A stretch of 61,328 nt of DNA from JAFGHJ01 sp964534175 (GTDB lineage: Bacteria > Hydrothermota > UBA3072), in the NCBI GenBank assembly GCA_964534175.1, contig CAZHNS010000011.1, positions 1 through 61,328 of the forward strand. Reading direction: 5' to 3'. Within the stretch, counting starts at the first letter, position 1. The number at the start of each line of letters is the position of its first letter. The position numbers were made by a program, and so were the translations under genes. This document shows, one piece after another, positions 26,519 through 35,769 of this stretch. The notes under the pieces were generated by a model, which made no database searches, was not told the origin of the DNA, and saw only the letters and a list, made by a program, of their open reading frames with translations.

Positions 26519-27270
26519 TTTAGGAGTTCCAAAATCTTTTCATATTGAGGAATTTCTTCTTTGTTTTTCCTCAACAAATTAAAAAAGGCAGAATCATACG
26601 AAAAATGAGAGCTACCTTCAAGATCTTCTGTCTTGGCTTCAAAATTTATTTTACTCTTTTCCAGGAGAATAACCCTTTCTCCGAAATTTATTTCCTGAAA
26701 GTTTTGAGTAATAATTAAAAGAGAAGCGGCAGAGTTTTCCCATATCGTATATATCTTTTCTCTCGATTTTCTGTCCAGAAAAGAAGTTACCTCATCAAAT
26801 ATCAAATATTCCGGCTGCATAGCATAAATACTGGCTATAGCAACCATTTGTTTTTCTCCTGCCGAAAGAGAAGAAGGATCCCTATCTAAGATTTGTTCTA
26901 AATTAAATTCTTCTATAACAGCCTCAACCCTTTCTTTTATTTCAGAACTTTCTTCTTTAATATTACTTAGACCAAAACCAATTTCTCTCCGGACATCCGT
27001 GGTTACAAACTGGGTTTCCGGATCCTGAAAGACAATACCTATTTTTTTTCGCAAAGTTTTTAAATCAAAATCTACAATATCTTTAGAATCTATAACTATA
27101 CTACCAGGTTCAGAAGGAATAATACCCGAAAGACCCAACGCCAGAGTGCTTTTGCCTGCACCCGTTGGTCCAACCATTACTATTTTCTCACCCTTATTCC
27201 AAGTAAAATCAAAATTTTGAATGACGATATTTTCGTCTCTTTTTAAAGTTAAAGAGTAAGTTTTTATCAC
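26515..27270 (-). CDS. ecfA: ECF transporter energy-coupling ATPase, second subunit
   Basis: 251 aa ABC ATPase. Walker A GPTGAGKST, Q-loop IVFQDPETQFV (DPETQ is typical of EcfA), signature LSAGEKQ, Walker B YLIFDEVTSFLD. The Walker B Glu is followed by V instead of P, unlike its partner, hinting at asymmetric ATP sites. Immediately downstream of the M23 peptidase gene (9 bases) and overlapping the second ATPase gene, so one operon. Confidence 0.9.
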   Translation of the reverse strand: MIKTYSLTLKRDENIVIQNFDFTWNKGEKIVMVGPTGAGKSTLALGLSGIIPSEPGSIVIDSKDIVDFDLKTLRKKIGIVFQDPETQFVTTDVRREIGFGLSNIKEESSEIKERVEAVIEEFNLEQILDRDPSSLSAGEKQMVAIASIYAMQPEYLIFDEVTSFLDRKSREKIYTIWENSAASLLIITQNFQEINFGERVILLEKSKINFEAKTEDLEGSSHFSYDSAFFNLLRKNKEEIPQYEKILELLK

Positions 27271-27279
27271 TTGGAAAGA

Positions 27280-28182
27280 TTAGTATGTATAAGAAAAAGT
27301 ATCGAAATAATCCATGGGATTTACGGCACGTCCCAAAACTCTAACCTCATAATGCAAATGAGTTCCGGTTACAAAACCCGTAGAACCCATAGCACCGATT
27401 CTCTCACCCCTCTCAACCTTCTGCCATTTTTTTACATAGATTCGTGAAAGATGGGCATATCTGGTTACAATACCATAACCATGGTCAATATCCACTGTTA
27501 ACCCATATCCTCCAAATCTCCTGGCAGAAGCAACTATTCCGTCGGCAGTAGCGACAACCGCCGTATATGGTCTATTGGCTATATCGTAGCCTTTATGAAA
27601 TTCACGTTTTCCTGTAATAGGGTGTCTGCGCCAACCAAAACCGCTTGTGATATAACCATGAGTGGGCCATATTGATGGAACGTGTGAAAGCCTGTCCTTT
27701 AATTCTCCTAATTTTCTTCCCGCTTTGTCAAAAGATTGTTCTTCAAGTTCTACAAGATTGTAAATTCTGTTAATCTGTTTTTCCAATCCCTTAACACTGG
27801 AATCTAAATCCAACGAATAAAATTCTTTGCTCTGGGGAAAACCACCCACACCCATTTGTTTGGTCGATTTATTCACAGGCTCCAATTTGCCCGTTAGCGC
27901 TAAAATCTCATTGTTCTCGCCGATCCGAAACAAACTTTCCTGAAGAACGGCAACGTCTTTTTTCACTTTGAGGAGTTTTTGTAAATATCCCTGCTTTTTA
28001 ATTTCTAATCTATGACACTCTTCTAACAATGCCTTCCTTTTAGTGCCTTCAATAGTAATATATGTAAAAGCCCCAAGGAATGTGCTTAACAGTATGATTG
28101 TATAGAAGACTACCCGCTCATTTAAAGGTATACCCCTCACTTTCCCTTTATTTGTAATAAAGAGTAACGTCCATTTCTTCAT
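27280..28182 (-). CDS. M23 family metallopeptidase (membrane-anchored)
   Basis: 300 aa. One N-terminal transmembrane helix (about 26-45), a coiled-coil stretch (50-160), then the LytM/M23 domain: SGFGWRRHPITGKREFHKGY, DIA (zinc His and Asp) and THLHYEV (HxH). M23 enzymes cut peptidoglycan cross-bridges. The coiled coil plus membrane anchor resembles EnvC/NlpD-type division or cell-wall remodelling factors. All zinc ligands look present, so it is probably active. First gene of the unit with the two ECF ATPases; near-leaderless promoter. Confidence 0.92.
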   Translation of the reverse strand: MKKWTLLFITNKGKVRGIPLNERVVFYTIILLSTFLGAFTYITIEGTKRKALLEECHRLEIKKQGYLQKLLKVKKDVAVLQESLFRIGENNEILALTGKLEPVNKSTKQMGVGGFPQSKEFYSLDLDSSVKGLEKQINRIYNLVELEEQSFDKAGRKLGELKDRLSHVPSIWPTHGYITSGFGWRRHPITGKREFHKGYDIANRPYTAVVATADGIVASARRFGGYGLTVDIDHGYGIVTRYAHLSRIYVKKWQKVERGERIGAMGSTGFVTGTHLHYEVRVLGRAVNPMDYFDTFSYTY

Positions 28183-28191
28183 TGCTCATAT

Positions 28192-28220
28192 ATTCTAATG
28201 ATTTTAGGCCATTTTGTCAA
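28192..28220 (-). promoter_or_regulatory. promoter of the M23/ECF operon
   Basis: Minus strand TTGACA, 17-base spacer, TAGAAT, 9 bases, ATG 28182. Leader of two or three bases at most. Confidence 0.7.
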
Positions 28221-28347
28221 GGTATTTTTTTTATTTGTCCATTATTATTGGCATTTTTTATAATTACCGAAATAAAAAAAAATAAACATAGTATTCGTTA
28301 TCCCTTGCTTTTTGATATTCCTTATATATTCTATTTGCGGGGGAAAA

Positions 28348-30039
28348 ATGAATAAACCTTTTAAAAGTGTAATGAGAATAAGTTTATCCGTAATTCTAAT
28401 ACTCATTATTTTATTTGTAGTTCTAAATATACTATTGCAGAAATATTCATCAAGTGATTCTCAAAAGAATTATCCTGTCAAAAATGTTATAATAATGGTA
28501 CCGGATGGTTGTTCTAATAGTATTCAAACTCTTGCCAGATGGAAAAAAGGAGACGCACTTTTTCTCGATAGTATTTTAGTAGGAGCGGTTAAAACCTACA
28601 TGGCGAATTCAGTCATTACGTGTTCGGGTGCGGCTGTTACAGCCTTTGCTACCGGTTACAAAACAACGGGGAAATTCGTAAGTGTCGGTCCCAGAGCAGA
28701 AGATGTATTAACTACATTTAAACACCCGGGGGCGGAAATGGAATACCGCCCTTTAGCCACAGTTTTAGAAGGCTCAAGGCTACTAGGTAAATCCACGGGA
28801 CTGGTTGCAACAAGTAATATCGCGCATGCAACTCCCGCAGGTTTCGCCTCTCACACGGACAACAGAGATAAATTCAATGAGATCGCAGAACAAATGGTTT
28901 ACGCCGATGTAGATATCCTTTTTGGAGGAGGGCTTGAAAATCTCCTTCCGGAATCAGAAGGAGGAAAGAGAACCGATGGGGAAAATTTATTAAAAGTTAT
29001 ACACGATAAAGGATATCAAATAGCAGAAAATAAAATAGAAATGCAAAACATAACTTCGGGAAAGACCTGGGGAATTTTTGCACAGGAGCATATGGATGCG
29101 GATTTAAACCGCAGAGAATTCAAGTTCGACCAACCATCTCTAGCAGAAATGACTGCTAAAGCAATCGAATTGCTCTCAGAGGATAAGGATGGATTTTTCC
29201 TGATGGTAGAAGGTAGCGAAATCGATTGGGCAGGGCATGATAATGATCCGATATATATGGTCACAGACTTCTTAGCATTTGATGAAGCGGTAAAAGTAGC
29301 TGTTGATTTTGCAAGAAAGGATAAAAAGACCCTGGTATTAGCCTTTCCGGACCATAATACAGGAGGGCTAACTATAGGTAGTTGGACATCAGATGTACCA
29401 TATGCCGAAACTAAAGTTGAAGATTTAATCGCTCCTTTAAACAAAATGAAAGTTACAGCCGGCGCCATAACACATAATTTTGGGTCCGATCATTCTTATG
29501 CTAATTTATCAAAAGAAATAAGTAAATGGTGGGGAATTGACATTACCAGAGAAGATTATAAAGAAATCAAAAAACTAGAAAGAGAAATTGCAAGAAGAAA
29601 TAATAAAGCGGATTCTTTAGCCAGAGCTATTTCAAAGGTAATAAGTAAAAATTATACCGTTTTAGGCTGGACTACGGATAATCACACCGGAGAAAACGTT
29701 CCGCTCTGGGCTTATGGTCCTAACCGCCCCATTGGCCTCTACGATAACACAGAACTGGCAAAAATCACAGCCGCGGCTTTAGGCTTTGATTTAGATGAAA
29801 TAAACAAAGAACTTTTTGCGGAAGTCGGAAAAGTCTTTCCTGATTATAGCCTGGATAAATCCGATACAGCAAATATCGTTTTAAAAATCGACTCATTTAA
29901 ACTTCCTGTAAACAAAAATATACTCATCTCGGAAGACAAAACTTACGAATTAAACGGAATTGTAGTGTATGCCCCAAAAACCAACAAATTATATATACCT
30001 AGGGAAGCAGTTCGTATAATCAAGAAACCAAGCAAATAA
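28348..30039 (+). CDS. alkaline phosphatase, membrane-anchored
   Basis: 563 aa from ATG 28348 (GCGGGGG upstream); the 12-codon longer frame has no ribosome site. One N-terminal transmembrane/signal helix (10-30). Family landmarks: NVIIMVPDGCS with a metal Asp at 53, TCSGAAVTAFATG with nucleophile Ser93, EGSEIDWAGHDND, LAFPDHNTGG, and a late WTTDNHTGENVP. Releases phosphate from monoesters outside the cytoplasm. The residue before the catalytic Ser is Cys rather than the usual Asp, which may alter phosphate positioning. Monocistronic; an octamer array follows. Confidence 0.92.
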   Translation: MNKPFKSVMRISLSVILILIILFVVLNILLQKYSSSDSQKNYPVKNVIIMVPDGCSNSIQTLARWKKGDALFLDSILVGAVKTYMANSVITCSGAAVTAFATGYKTTGKFVSVGPRAEDVLTTFKHPGAEMEYRPLATVLEGSRLLGKSTGLVATSNIAHATPAGFASHTDNRDKFNEIAEQMVYADVDILFGGGLENLLPESEGGKRTDGENLLKVIHDKGYQIAENKIEMQNITSGKTWGIFAQEHMDADLNRREFKFDQPSLAEMTAKAIELLSEDKDGFFLMVEGSEIDWAGHDNDPIYMVTDFLAFDEAVKVAVDFARKDKKTLVLAFPDHNTGGLTIGSWTSDVPYAETKVEDLIAPLNKMKVTAGAITHNFGSDHSYANLSKEISKWWGIDITREDYKEIKKLEREIARRNNKADSLARAISKVISKNYTVLGWTTDNHTGENVPLWAYGPNRPIGLYDNTELAKITAAALGFDLDEINKELFAEVGKVFPDYSLDKSDTANIVLKIDSFKLPVNKNILISEDKTYELNGIVVYAPKTNKLYIPREAVRIIKKPSK

Positions 30040-30045
30040 GAATCT

Positions 30046-30080
30046 ATTAGTGTGTTAGTGCGTGGGTGTGTTGGTGTGTT
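30046..30080 (+). repeat. octamer array
   Basis: Four units of period 8 (TTAGTGTG / TTAGTGCG / TGGGTGTG / TTGGTGTG) followed by a T-run, right after the alkaline phosphatase stop. Same family as 2549 and 3923, one arm only. Confidence 0.75.
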
Positions 30081-30154
30081 TTTTAACGCAAATTCAAAAG
30101 TATTGTTGAGGTTTCGTGTATTTAGTGTGTTTCGTGGCTCAAAAAAGTAAATAG

Positions 30155-30182
30155 TTGACATAACTTCCATTAATTATATAAT
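30155..30182 (+). promoter_or_regulatory. promoter of osmC-clpB
   Basis: TTGACA, 16-base spacer, TATAAT, 10 bases, ATG 30193. No Shine-Dalgarno, so leaderless or with a leader of 3-4 bases. Confidence 0.8.
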
Positions 30183-30192
30183 TTATATTGTT

Positions 30193-30612
30193 ATGAAAGT
30201 TGAAATAAAAAAGATAAATGGTTTAAAATTAAAGGGAAAAGACGATTCAGGGCATGAAATTGTGATTGATACTAAAAAAGAACTCGGCGGTCACGATTCT
30301 GCGCCCAGTCCTATGAAACTTCTTCTTCTTTCCCTCGGAAGCTGTACTTTGATGGATGTTATTTCTCTCATTGATAAAATGCGCGTGGATTACGACGATA
30401 TAAAAGTCCAGGTATCGGGAGAAAGACACGACGAACACCCAAAGATTTTCAAAAACATTCAAATCAAATACATTGTCCACGGCAAAAACCCGGATAAAAC
30501 AAAAATAAAAAAGGCAATAGACCTATCAACCGAAAAGTACTGCTCTATACATGCAATGTTAGAAAAAACAGCCTCGATATCCAATAGTTTAGAAATTATA
30601 AAACAAAAATAG
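30193..30612 (+). CDS. osmC: OsmC-family peroxiredoxin-like protein
   Basis: 139 aa, standard OsmC/YhfA length. Landmarks: GGHDSAPSPMKLLLLSLGSC (the catalytic Cys in the SLGSC turn), VQVSGERHDEHPKIFKNI, and a C-terminal YCSIHAMLEKTA with the second Cys. The pair of Cys residues reduces organic hydroperoxides in the cytoplasm. Lies 15 bases before the ClpB-like gene under one promoter, giving an oxidative/protein-stress operon. Confidence 0.92.
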   Translation: MKVEIKKINGLKLKGKDDSGHEIVIDTKKELGGHDSAPSPMKLLLLSLGSCTLMDVISLIDKMRVDYDDIKVQVSGERHDEHPKIFKNIQIKYIVHGKNPDKTKIKKAIDLSTEKYCSIHAMLEKTASISNSLEIIKQK

Positions 30613-30627
30613 AATTCCGGAGGTATA

Positions 30628-32994
30628 ATGAGAGAAGATAAATTTACACAGAAAGCAAAAGAAGCTCTTTCCATAGCGCAGTCTTCTCTTTCAAAATTCA
30701 ATCATTCGGAAATGACTCCTCTTCATCTTTTATACGGATTACTCGATGACCCTGAAGGTATCGTACCAAAATTAATAGAAAATATGGAATTAAACAGCGA
30801 TCAGGTAAAAAACAGAGTGTTGGACGAACTGGAGAAGATTCCAAAAGCTTACGGCTCAGTACAGGTTTACCTATCATCGCAGGCAAATAAAGCTCTGGAC
30901 AACGCCTGGGAAGAAGCCAGGAGATTGAACGACAAATATATTGGAACCGAGCATATACTACTTGCATTGACCGATGATACAGGGAAAGCCGGAGAAACAC
31001 TTTCAAATTTCGGAATAAACAAGGAAAGAATTTTTTCTTCTCTAAAAAAGGTAAGGGGCGAGGGAAGAATCGAAGACCCGGATGCCGAAAGCAAATATAA
31101 AATACTGGAAAGATATACAAGGGATCTTACGGAAGAGGAAGGTGACCCTGTTATTAATCGCGAAAAAGAAATCCAGCGAGTAATGCAAATCTTGATTAGA
31201 AAGACAAAAAACAATCCTGTGCTTATTGGTGAAGCAGGTGTTGGCAAAACCGCCATTGTTGAAGGTTTGGCGCAAAGGATTAAAAGTGAAAAAGTTCCTG
31301 AATTATTAAAAAACAAAAGAATTCTCGAACTTGATCTTGCCGGTCTTATAGCTGGAACTAAATTCAGAGGAGAATTTGAAGACCGGCTTAAAGCAATTAT
31401 GGGAGAATTGGAGAAGAAAAAAGACGAACTTATTCTTTTCATTGATGAGATTCATACGGTAGTAGGAGCCGGAGCCGCGGAAGGAGCAATGGATGCTTCC
31501 AATATGATGAAACCTTTCCTAGCAAGAGGATCAATGAAAACGATAGGAGCCACGACTATTTCCGAATACAGAAAATATATTGAAAAAGATCCTGCACTCG
31601 AAAGAAGATTTCAACCCGTATGGGTAAACGAACCATCGGTAGCCGATTCCATAGAAATATTAAGAGGATTAAAAGAATCCTATGAAAAGTATCACGGGGT
31701 CGAAATAGAAGATTCCGCAATTGAGGCATCCGTAAAACTATCCAAACGTTATATAACGGACAGGTACTTGCCCGATAAGGCAATCGACCTGCTAGATGAA
31801 GCATGCGCAAAGCTTCAACTTGAAAAAGCGGACATACCCGGAGATTTAAAAAAGAAAGAAGAAAAAATAAAAAACCTCCAGGAGGAAGCAAAGAAATCCG
31901 CTGAGGAAGGAGAACATCGAGACGCTCATAAGATAATGGAAGAAGAAGAAAAATTGAGGGAAGAATACGAAAGAGAAAAAGAAAAATGGGATGAAGTCCA
32001 TACCTGCGATAAGCCCATAAGCGAAGAGGACATCGCAGTTGTAGTTTCCGACTGGACCGGCATACCTGTAAGCAAAATGCTTGAAAAAGAAAAGCACAAA
32101 CTTACAAATCTCGAAGAAGAAATCCACAAAAGAATAGTAAACCAGGAATACGCAGTAAAAGCTGTTGCGGACTCTATAAGAAGGGCCCGTTCCGGTATTT
32201 CCAACCCGGATAGACCTATAGGTTCTTTTATATTCTTAGGCCCCACGGGTGTAGGAAAAACAGAACTGGCAAAAGTACTCGCCTGGATTCTTTTTGATTC
32301 TGAAGAAGCTCTAATAAGGGTTGATATGAGTGAATTTATGGAAAAACATTCTATTGCCCGACTCATCGGAGCTCCCCCGGGATATGTGGGATATGAAGAG
32401 GGAGGTTACTTAACCGAAGCGGTCAGAAAAAGACCTTACTGCGTAATTCTCTACGATGAAATAGAAAAAGCTCATCCTGAAGCTTTTAATATTTTGCTTC
32501 AAATTTTAGACGATGGAAGACTCACCGACGGAAAAGGTAGGACGGTAAATTTTACCAACACGGTCAATATAATGACATCAAATATTGCCTCTGATGTGAT
32601 TCAGAACCTCGCGGACAACTATGACCTTCTCGAAGAAAAGGTTACGGAACAACTGAGACTAAAAATGAGACCCGAGTTCTTAAATAGAATCGACGATATA
32701 ATAATCTTTAAACCTCTTAATCTCGAACAGGTAAAGGCAATTGTAGACATAATGATACACGACCTCTCAGAACGCTTAAAGGAGTCTAACATAGAATTGG
32801 AGATAACAGAAAAGGCAAGAGACTTACTCGCAGGAAAAGGCTATGACAAATCTTTTGGAGCAAGACCTCTGGCAAGAACCATTCAAAAATTTATTGAAAC
32901 ACCTCTATCCCTTAAAATAATCGACGGTAAAATCAGTAAGGGAAAAGTATTGATCGACGTGAAGGATAAGGAGTTTGTTTTCAAAAAGAAATGA
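30628..32994 (+). CDS. clpB: ClpB-like AAA+ disaggregase with shortened middle domain
   Basis: 788 aa. Clp N domain (1-145, ClpB-like IPKAYGSVQVYLS), AAA-1 with Walker A GEAGVGKT (201-208), AAA-2 with Walker A GPTGVGKT (538-545), and RLIGAPPGYVGYEEGGYLTE as in ClpB. The coiled-coil M domain (about 400-460) is only some 60 residues, the ClpC length, instead of about 120 as in true ClpB. No clear ClpP-binding LGF-type loop was seen. ClpB with DnaK rescues aggregates; the short M domain could change DnaK coupling. Shine-Dalgarno GGAGG; cotranscribed with osmC. Confidence 0.9.
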   Translation: MREDKFTQKAKEALSIAQSSLSKFNHSEMTPLHLLYGLLDDPEGIVPKLIENMELNSDQVKNRVLDELEKIPKAYGSVQVYLSSQANKALDNAWEEARRLNDKYIGTEHILLALTDDTGKAGETLSNFGINKERIFSSLKKVRGEGRIEDPDAESKYKILERYTRDLTEEEGDPVINREKEIQRVMQILIRKTKNNPVLIGEAGVGKTAIVEGLAQRIKSEKVPELLKNKRILELDLAGLIAGTKFRGEFEDRLKAIMGELEKKKDELILFIDEIHTVVGAGAAEGAMDASNMMKPFLARGSMKTIGATTISEYRKYIEKDPALERRFQPVWVNEPSVADSIEILRGLKESYEKYHGVEIEDSAIEASVKLSKRYITDRYLPDKAIDLLDEACAKLQLEKADIPGDLKKKEEKIKNLQEEAKKSAEEGEHRDAHKIMEEEEKLREEYEREKEKWDEVHTCDKPISEEDIAVVVSDWTGIPVSKMLEKEKHKLTNLEEEIHKRIVNQEYAVKAVADSIRRARSGISNPDRPIGSFIFLGPTGVGKTELAKVLAWILFDSEEALIRVDMSEFMEKHSIARLIGAPPGYVGYEEGGYLTEAVRKRPYCVILYDEIEKAHPEAFNILLQILDDGRLTDGKGRTVNFTNTVNIMTSNIASDVIQNLADNYDLLEEKVTEQLRLKMRPEFLNRIDDIIIFKPLNLEQVKAIVDIMIHDLSERLKESNIELEITEKARDLLAGKGYDKSFGARPLARTIQKFIETPLSLKIIDGKISKGKVLIDVKDKEFVFKKK

Positions 32995-33016
32995 TAGATA
33001 TGGTGTGGGGAGGACG

Positions 33017-33052
33017 ATTCAACCATTAAACTATTTAACCATTCAACTAATT
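33017..33052 (+). repeat. period-8 array
   Basis: TTCAACCA / TTAAACTA / TTTAACCA / TTCAACTA in the gap between clpB and the glycerate kinase gene. Confidence 0.75.
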
Positions 33053-33101
33053 CTATGGCTTTTGATTTTTTCCTTAATGTCTTAAAGACAGAGAATTACT
33101 A

Positions 33102-34460
33102 ATGAAATTAATTAAAAATCTCGAGGAACTTGCCAGAGATTCAAACCCAGTAAGAAAAGACCTCTTAACAATTCTGGATTATACCCTCAAAGAAGCTCTA
33201 CCCGAAACCACCATAAACAAAACGGTGAAATTAGAGAACGATATACTGAAAATAACTGATAAAAAGTTTGCGTTATCAAATCTTAACAATATTTTTGTGA
33301 TAGGCAGCGGAAAGGCAACCTACAGAATGGCAAAATCTCTACATAATATACTGGGAGAAAAAATATCCAGAGGAATTATAACAATAAAAGAATCCTCAAA
33401 GAAAGACATAGGACCTATTAAAGTCATTCAGGCAGGACACCCCCTGCCTACCGATCAGGGAGTAAAAGGAGCAAATGGGATTTTATCTCTCGCAGAAAAA
33501 ACAGACAAAAAAGATCTTATAATAGCTCTTATTTCCGGAGGCGGCTCCTCTCTGCTTGCAGCACCCCTAAACGGCGTAAGCCTTACTGACCTGCAAAAAA
33601 CCAATGAATTATTGTTATCATCAGGCGCTTCTATAAAAGAAATAAACACAATAAGAAAACATATCTCAAAAATTAAAGGCGGGAGGCTTTCAGGAGCCGC
33701 TTATCCAGCTAATTTAATTTCCCTTATTATCTCTGATGTGGTCGGAGATGATTTATCTACAATAGCTTCTGGTCCAACAGTCGGCGATAGCACTACTTAC
33801 AAAGACGCGTATGAAATATTGGAGAAATTTGATCTAATGAAAAAAATCCCCCCTTCCATTTTAAATATCATTAAAAGCGGTACCGAGGGTAAGATCCGAG
33901 AAACTCCCGGCCCTGAAGATAAAACTCTATCCAAGACTTTTAATAGAATTATTTTGAACAGCACAAAAGCATTGGAAAGTGCACAAAAGAAAGCTATTGA
34001 GCTTGGCTATAATACATATATTCTTTCCTCAAAGCTTGAAGGCATAGCAAGAAAAGTCGGAGCCTATCACGCTGAAACGGCAAAAGAAATCAACCTATCC
34101 GGAACTCCAGTAAAACCACCTGCAATAGTCCTCTCCGGAGGGGAATGCGTGGTTTCACTCGACGAAATCGGAAAAGAAGAGGGTGGTCCAAACCAAGAAT
34201 GCGTAATAGGTTTTGCGGAAAAAATTAATTCCTCAGAGAAAACAGCTTTTCTTTCCGTTGATACTGACGGGATAGACGGGTATTCCAGTTTTGCCGGCGG
34301 AATCATCGGAGGCAATAAGATGAAAATATCAGGGAAAGGAATAGAAGAAGCGCTAAGGAAACATTCCTCATCAAATTTCCTCCGTAAAATAGGAGGTGGA
34401 ATTATTACCGGAGAAACAGGCACAAACGTGAACGATCTTAGAATTTTAGGAGTTTCATAG
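33102..34460 (+). CDS. glycerate 2-kinase (DUF4147/MOFRL type)
   Basis: 452 aa, the class II glycerate kinase length. N-terminal DUF4147 domain: NNIFVIGSGKATYRMA, ALISGGGSSLLAAP, NTIRKHISKIKGGRLS, SDVVGDDLSTIASGPT. C-terminal MOFRL domain: VLSGGECVV, EEGGPNQECVIGFA, DTDGIDGYSSFAGG. Makes 2-phosphoglycerate from D-glycerate and ATP. Two genes before a glycosidase whose family includes glycosylglycerate hydrolases, so it may use glycerate released there (inference). Confidence 0.93.
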   Translation: MKLIKNLEELARDSNPVRKDLLTILDYTLKEALPETTINKTVKLENDILKITDKKFALSNLNNIFVIGSGKATYRMAKSLHNILGEKISRGIITIKESSKKDIGPIKVIQAGHPLPTDQGVKGANGILSLAEKTDKKDLIIALISGGGSSLLAAPLNGVSLTDLQKTNELLLSSGASIKEINTIRKHISKIKGGRLSGAAYPANLISLIISDVVGDDLSTIASGPTVGDSTTYKDAYEILEKFDLMKKIPPSILNIIKSGTEGKIRETPGPEDKTLSKTFNRIILNSTKALESAQKKAIELGYNTYILSSKLEGIARKVGAYHAETAKEINLSGTPVKPPAIVLSGGECVVSLDEIGKEEGGPNQECVIGFAEKINSSEKTAFLSVDTDGIDGYSSFAGGIIGGNKMKISGKGIEEALRKHSSSNFLRKIGGGIITGETGTNVNDLRILGVS

Positions 34461-34522
34461 TAAAATCAATTCTCGCATAGAGCTACGGTGAACACAGAGA
34501 AAAAATAAATTTTTGTTTTTTC

Positions 34523-34550
34523 ACTAAAACCTGAAACCTGAAACCTGAAA
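34523..34550 (+). repeat. heptamer array
   Basis: AAAACCT / GAAACCT / GAAACCT / GAAA, period 7, just before the palindrome at 34547. Confidence 0.75.
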
Positions 34551-34582
34551 AATATAATTAGCTATAGCTAATTATATTTTTC
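34547..34582. terminator. 36-bp perfect palindrome, bidirectional terminator
   Basis: Perfect dyad centred between 34564 and 34565, with an A-tract on the left and a T-tract on the right, giving a hairpin plus U-run on either strand. It lies between the convergent glycerate kinase and M48 peptidase genes and includes the peptidase stop codon. Confidence 0.75.
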
Positions 34583-35695
34583 CGCTCTCTCCAGTCTCTC
34601 CCCTATCGGTGGATGGCTGTAATAGACAAGCTTAACCCAGAAATTCGGATACGCATTAGAAAGATTTCTGTTCGCAAGACCCGCCATTGCCCTTTTGAAC
34701 GCCTCAACATCTCCTGACAGTTTTAGTGCCTCGTCGTCCGCCTGATTCTCAAAATAACGGACAAGGGCGTTCTGTAAAATTTTTAAGAAAGTCAGATCTA
34801 TAAGACTTAAGGCTAATAAAAACATTGGAAGAAGTGTAATATTTGCCCTAACAGCGTTTAAAAAATGCGGAAATAAAGTGGTAAAGGTTAAATGCAAAAC
34901 ATAAAAAGAAAACAAATTGAAAAAGAGACCGGTAAAAATCATCTTTGGTATATGTGCTTTTCTGTAATGCCCAACTTCATGAGCGAGAACAGTCCTTATT
35001 TCATCAGTTTCCATATTATTGATAATATTATCCGTCAAAATAACTCTCTTGGTTTTTCCTAAGCCCGCGAGCATCGCGTTTTCTTTTGTAGTTTTACGGC
35101 TCGTATCTTCCCTGAAAAAGCCTTTAATCTTAAGACCTCCTTTCTCCAGAATGCCCCTCAAAGAGTCTTTTAACTCCTCATCTTCTATAGGCTCATATTT
35201 ATGAAATATTGGCATAATCCATACCGGAAAGATTATAGACATAACAACGGAAAAGAAAACCATAAAACAGGATGCCACAAGCCACCATAAGTTTCCGAAT
35301 TTTTGAAATATGTACAAAAGTGCTCCAAATATTATTATACTAAGAACAAGGGATACCAGAAAACCTTTTAAATGTTCTTTAAACCATTGCCCTCTGGTTT
35401 GATTCGAGAAACCGTATTTCTTTTCAATAACAAAGTCCGAAAGATAAGACAAAGGAAGACTAATAATTTCCTGTAGGCTTGCGTAAATAAACATATAAAC
35501 AATAAAAACAAAAACAATATAAGAGAAAATATGCCAATTCGAAATCTGGTAAGATAGTCCGGAAAAATAAAAAGTTAGATTAAAAACGGCTGACAGAAGC
35601 ATTCCCCAAAGGGCTATCTTTCTACCTGTCCATTCATAAACTTTCGCTTTTTTCTGTTTTCCCCTATCCAACAAAGGATGAATTTCTCTTTCCAT
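34568..35695 (-). CDS. M48 family (Ste24-like) membrane metallopeptidase
   Basis: 375 aa with about six transmembrane helices. Zinc motif LAHEVGHYRKAH (HExxH) near residue 237 and the third-ligand region NQADDEALKLSGDVEAFKRA are intact. Ste24/CAAX-protease-1 type architecture: IISLPLSYLSDFVIEKKYGF, MFHKYEPIEDEELKD. Bacterial members are inner-membrane quality-control proteases; no prenylation is implied. Transcribed against its neighbours; the start has little Shine-Dalgarno. Function in this organism is not further resolvable. Confidence 0.92.
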   Translation of the reverse strand: MEREIHPLLDRGKQKKAKVYEWTGRKIALWGMLLSAVFNLTFYFSGLSYQISNWHIFSYIVFVFIVYMFIYASLQEIISLPLSYLSDFVIEKKYGFSNQTRGQWFKEHLKGFLVSLVLSIIIFGALLYIFQKFGNLWWLVASCFMVFFSVVMSIIFPVWIMPIFHKYEPIEDEELKDSLRGILEKGGLKIKGFFREDTSRKTTKENAMLAGLGKTKRVILTDNIINNMETDEIRTVLAHEVGHYRKAHIPKMIFTGLFFNLFSFYVLHLTFTTLFPHFLNAVRANITLLPMFLLALSLIDLTFLKILQNALVRYFENQADDEALKLSGDVEAFKRAMAGLANRNLSNAYPNFWVKLVYYSHPPIGERLERAEKYN

Positions 35696-35769
35696 ATTAA
35701 TATCTAAGGAAGATTATAAAAAACTCAAAAAAAGCAAGGGGGATTTTTTTACCCGAAGGGTAAAAAAAT

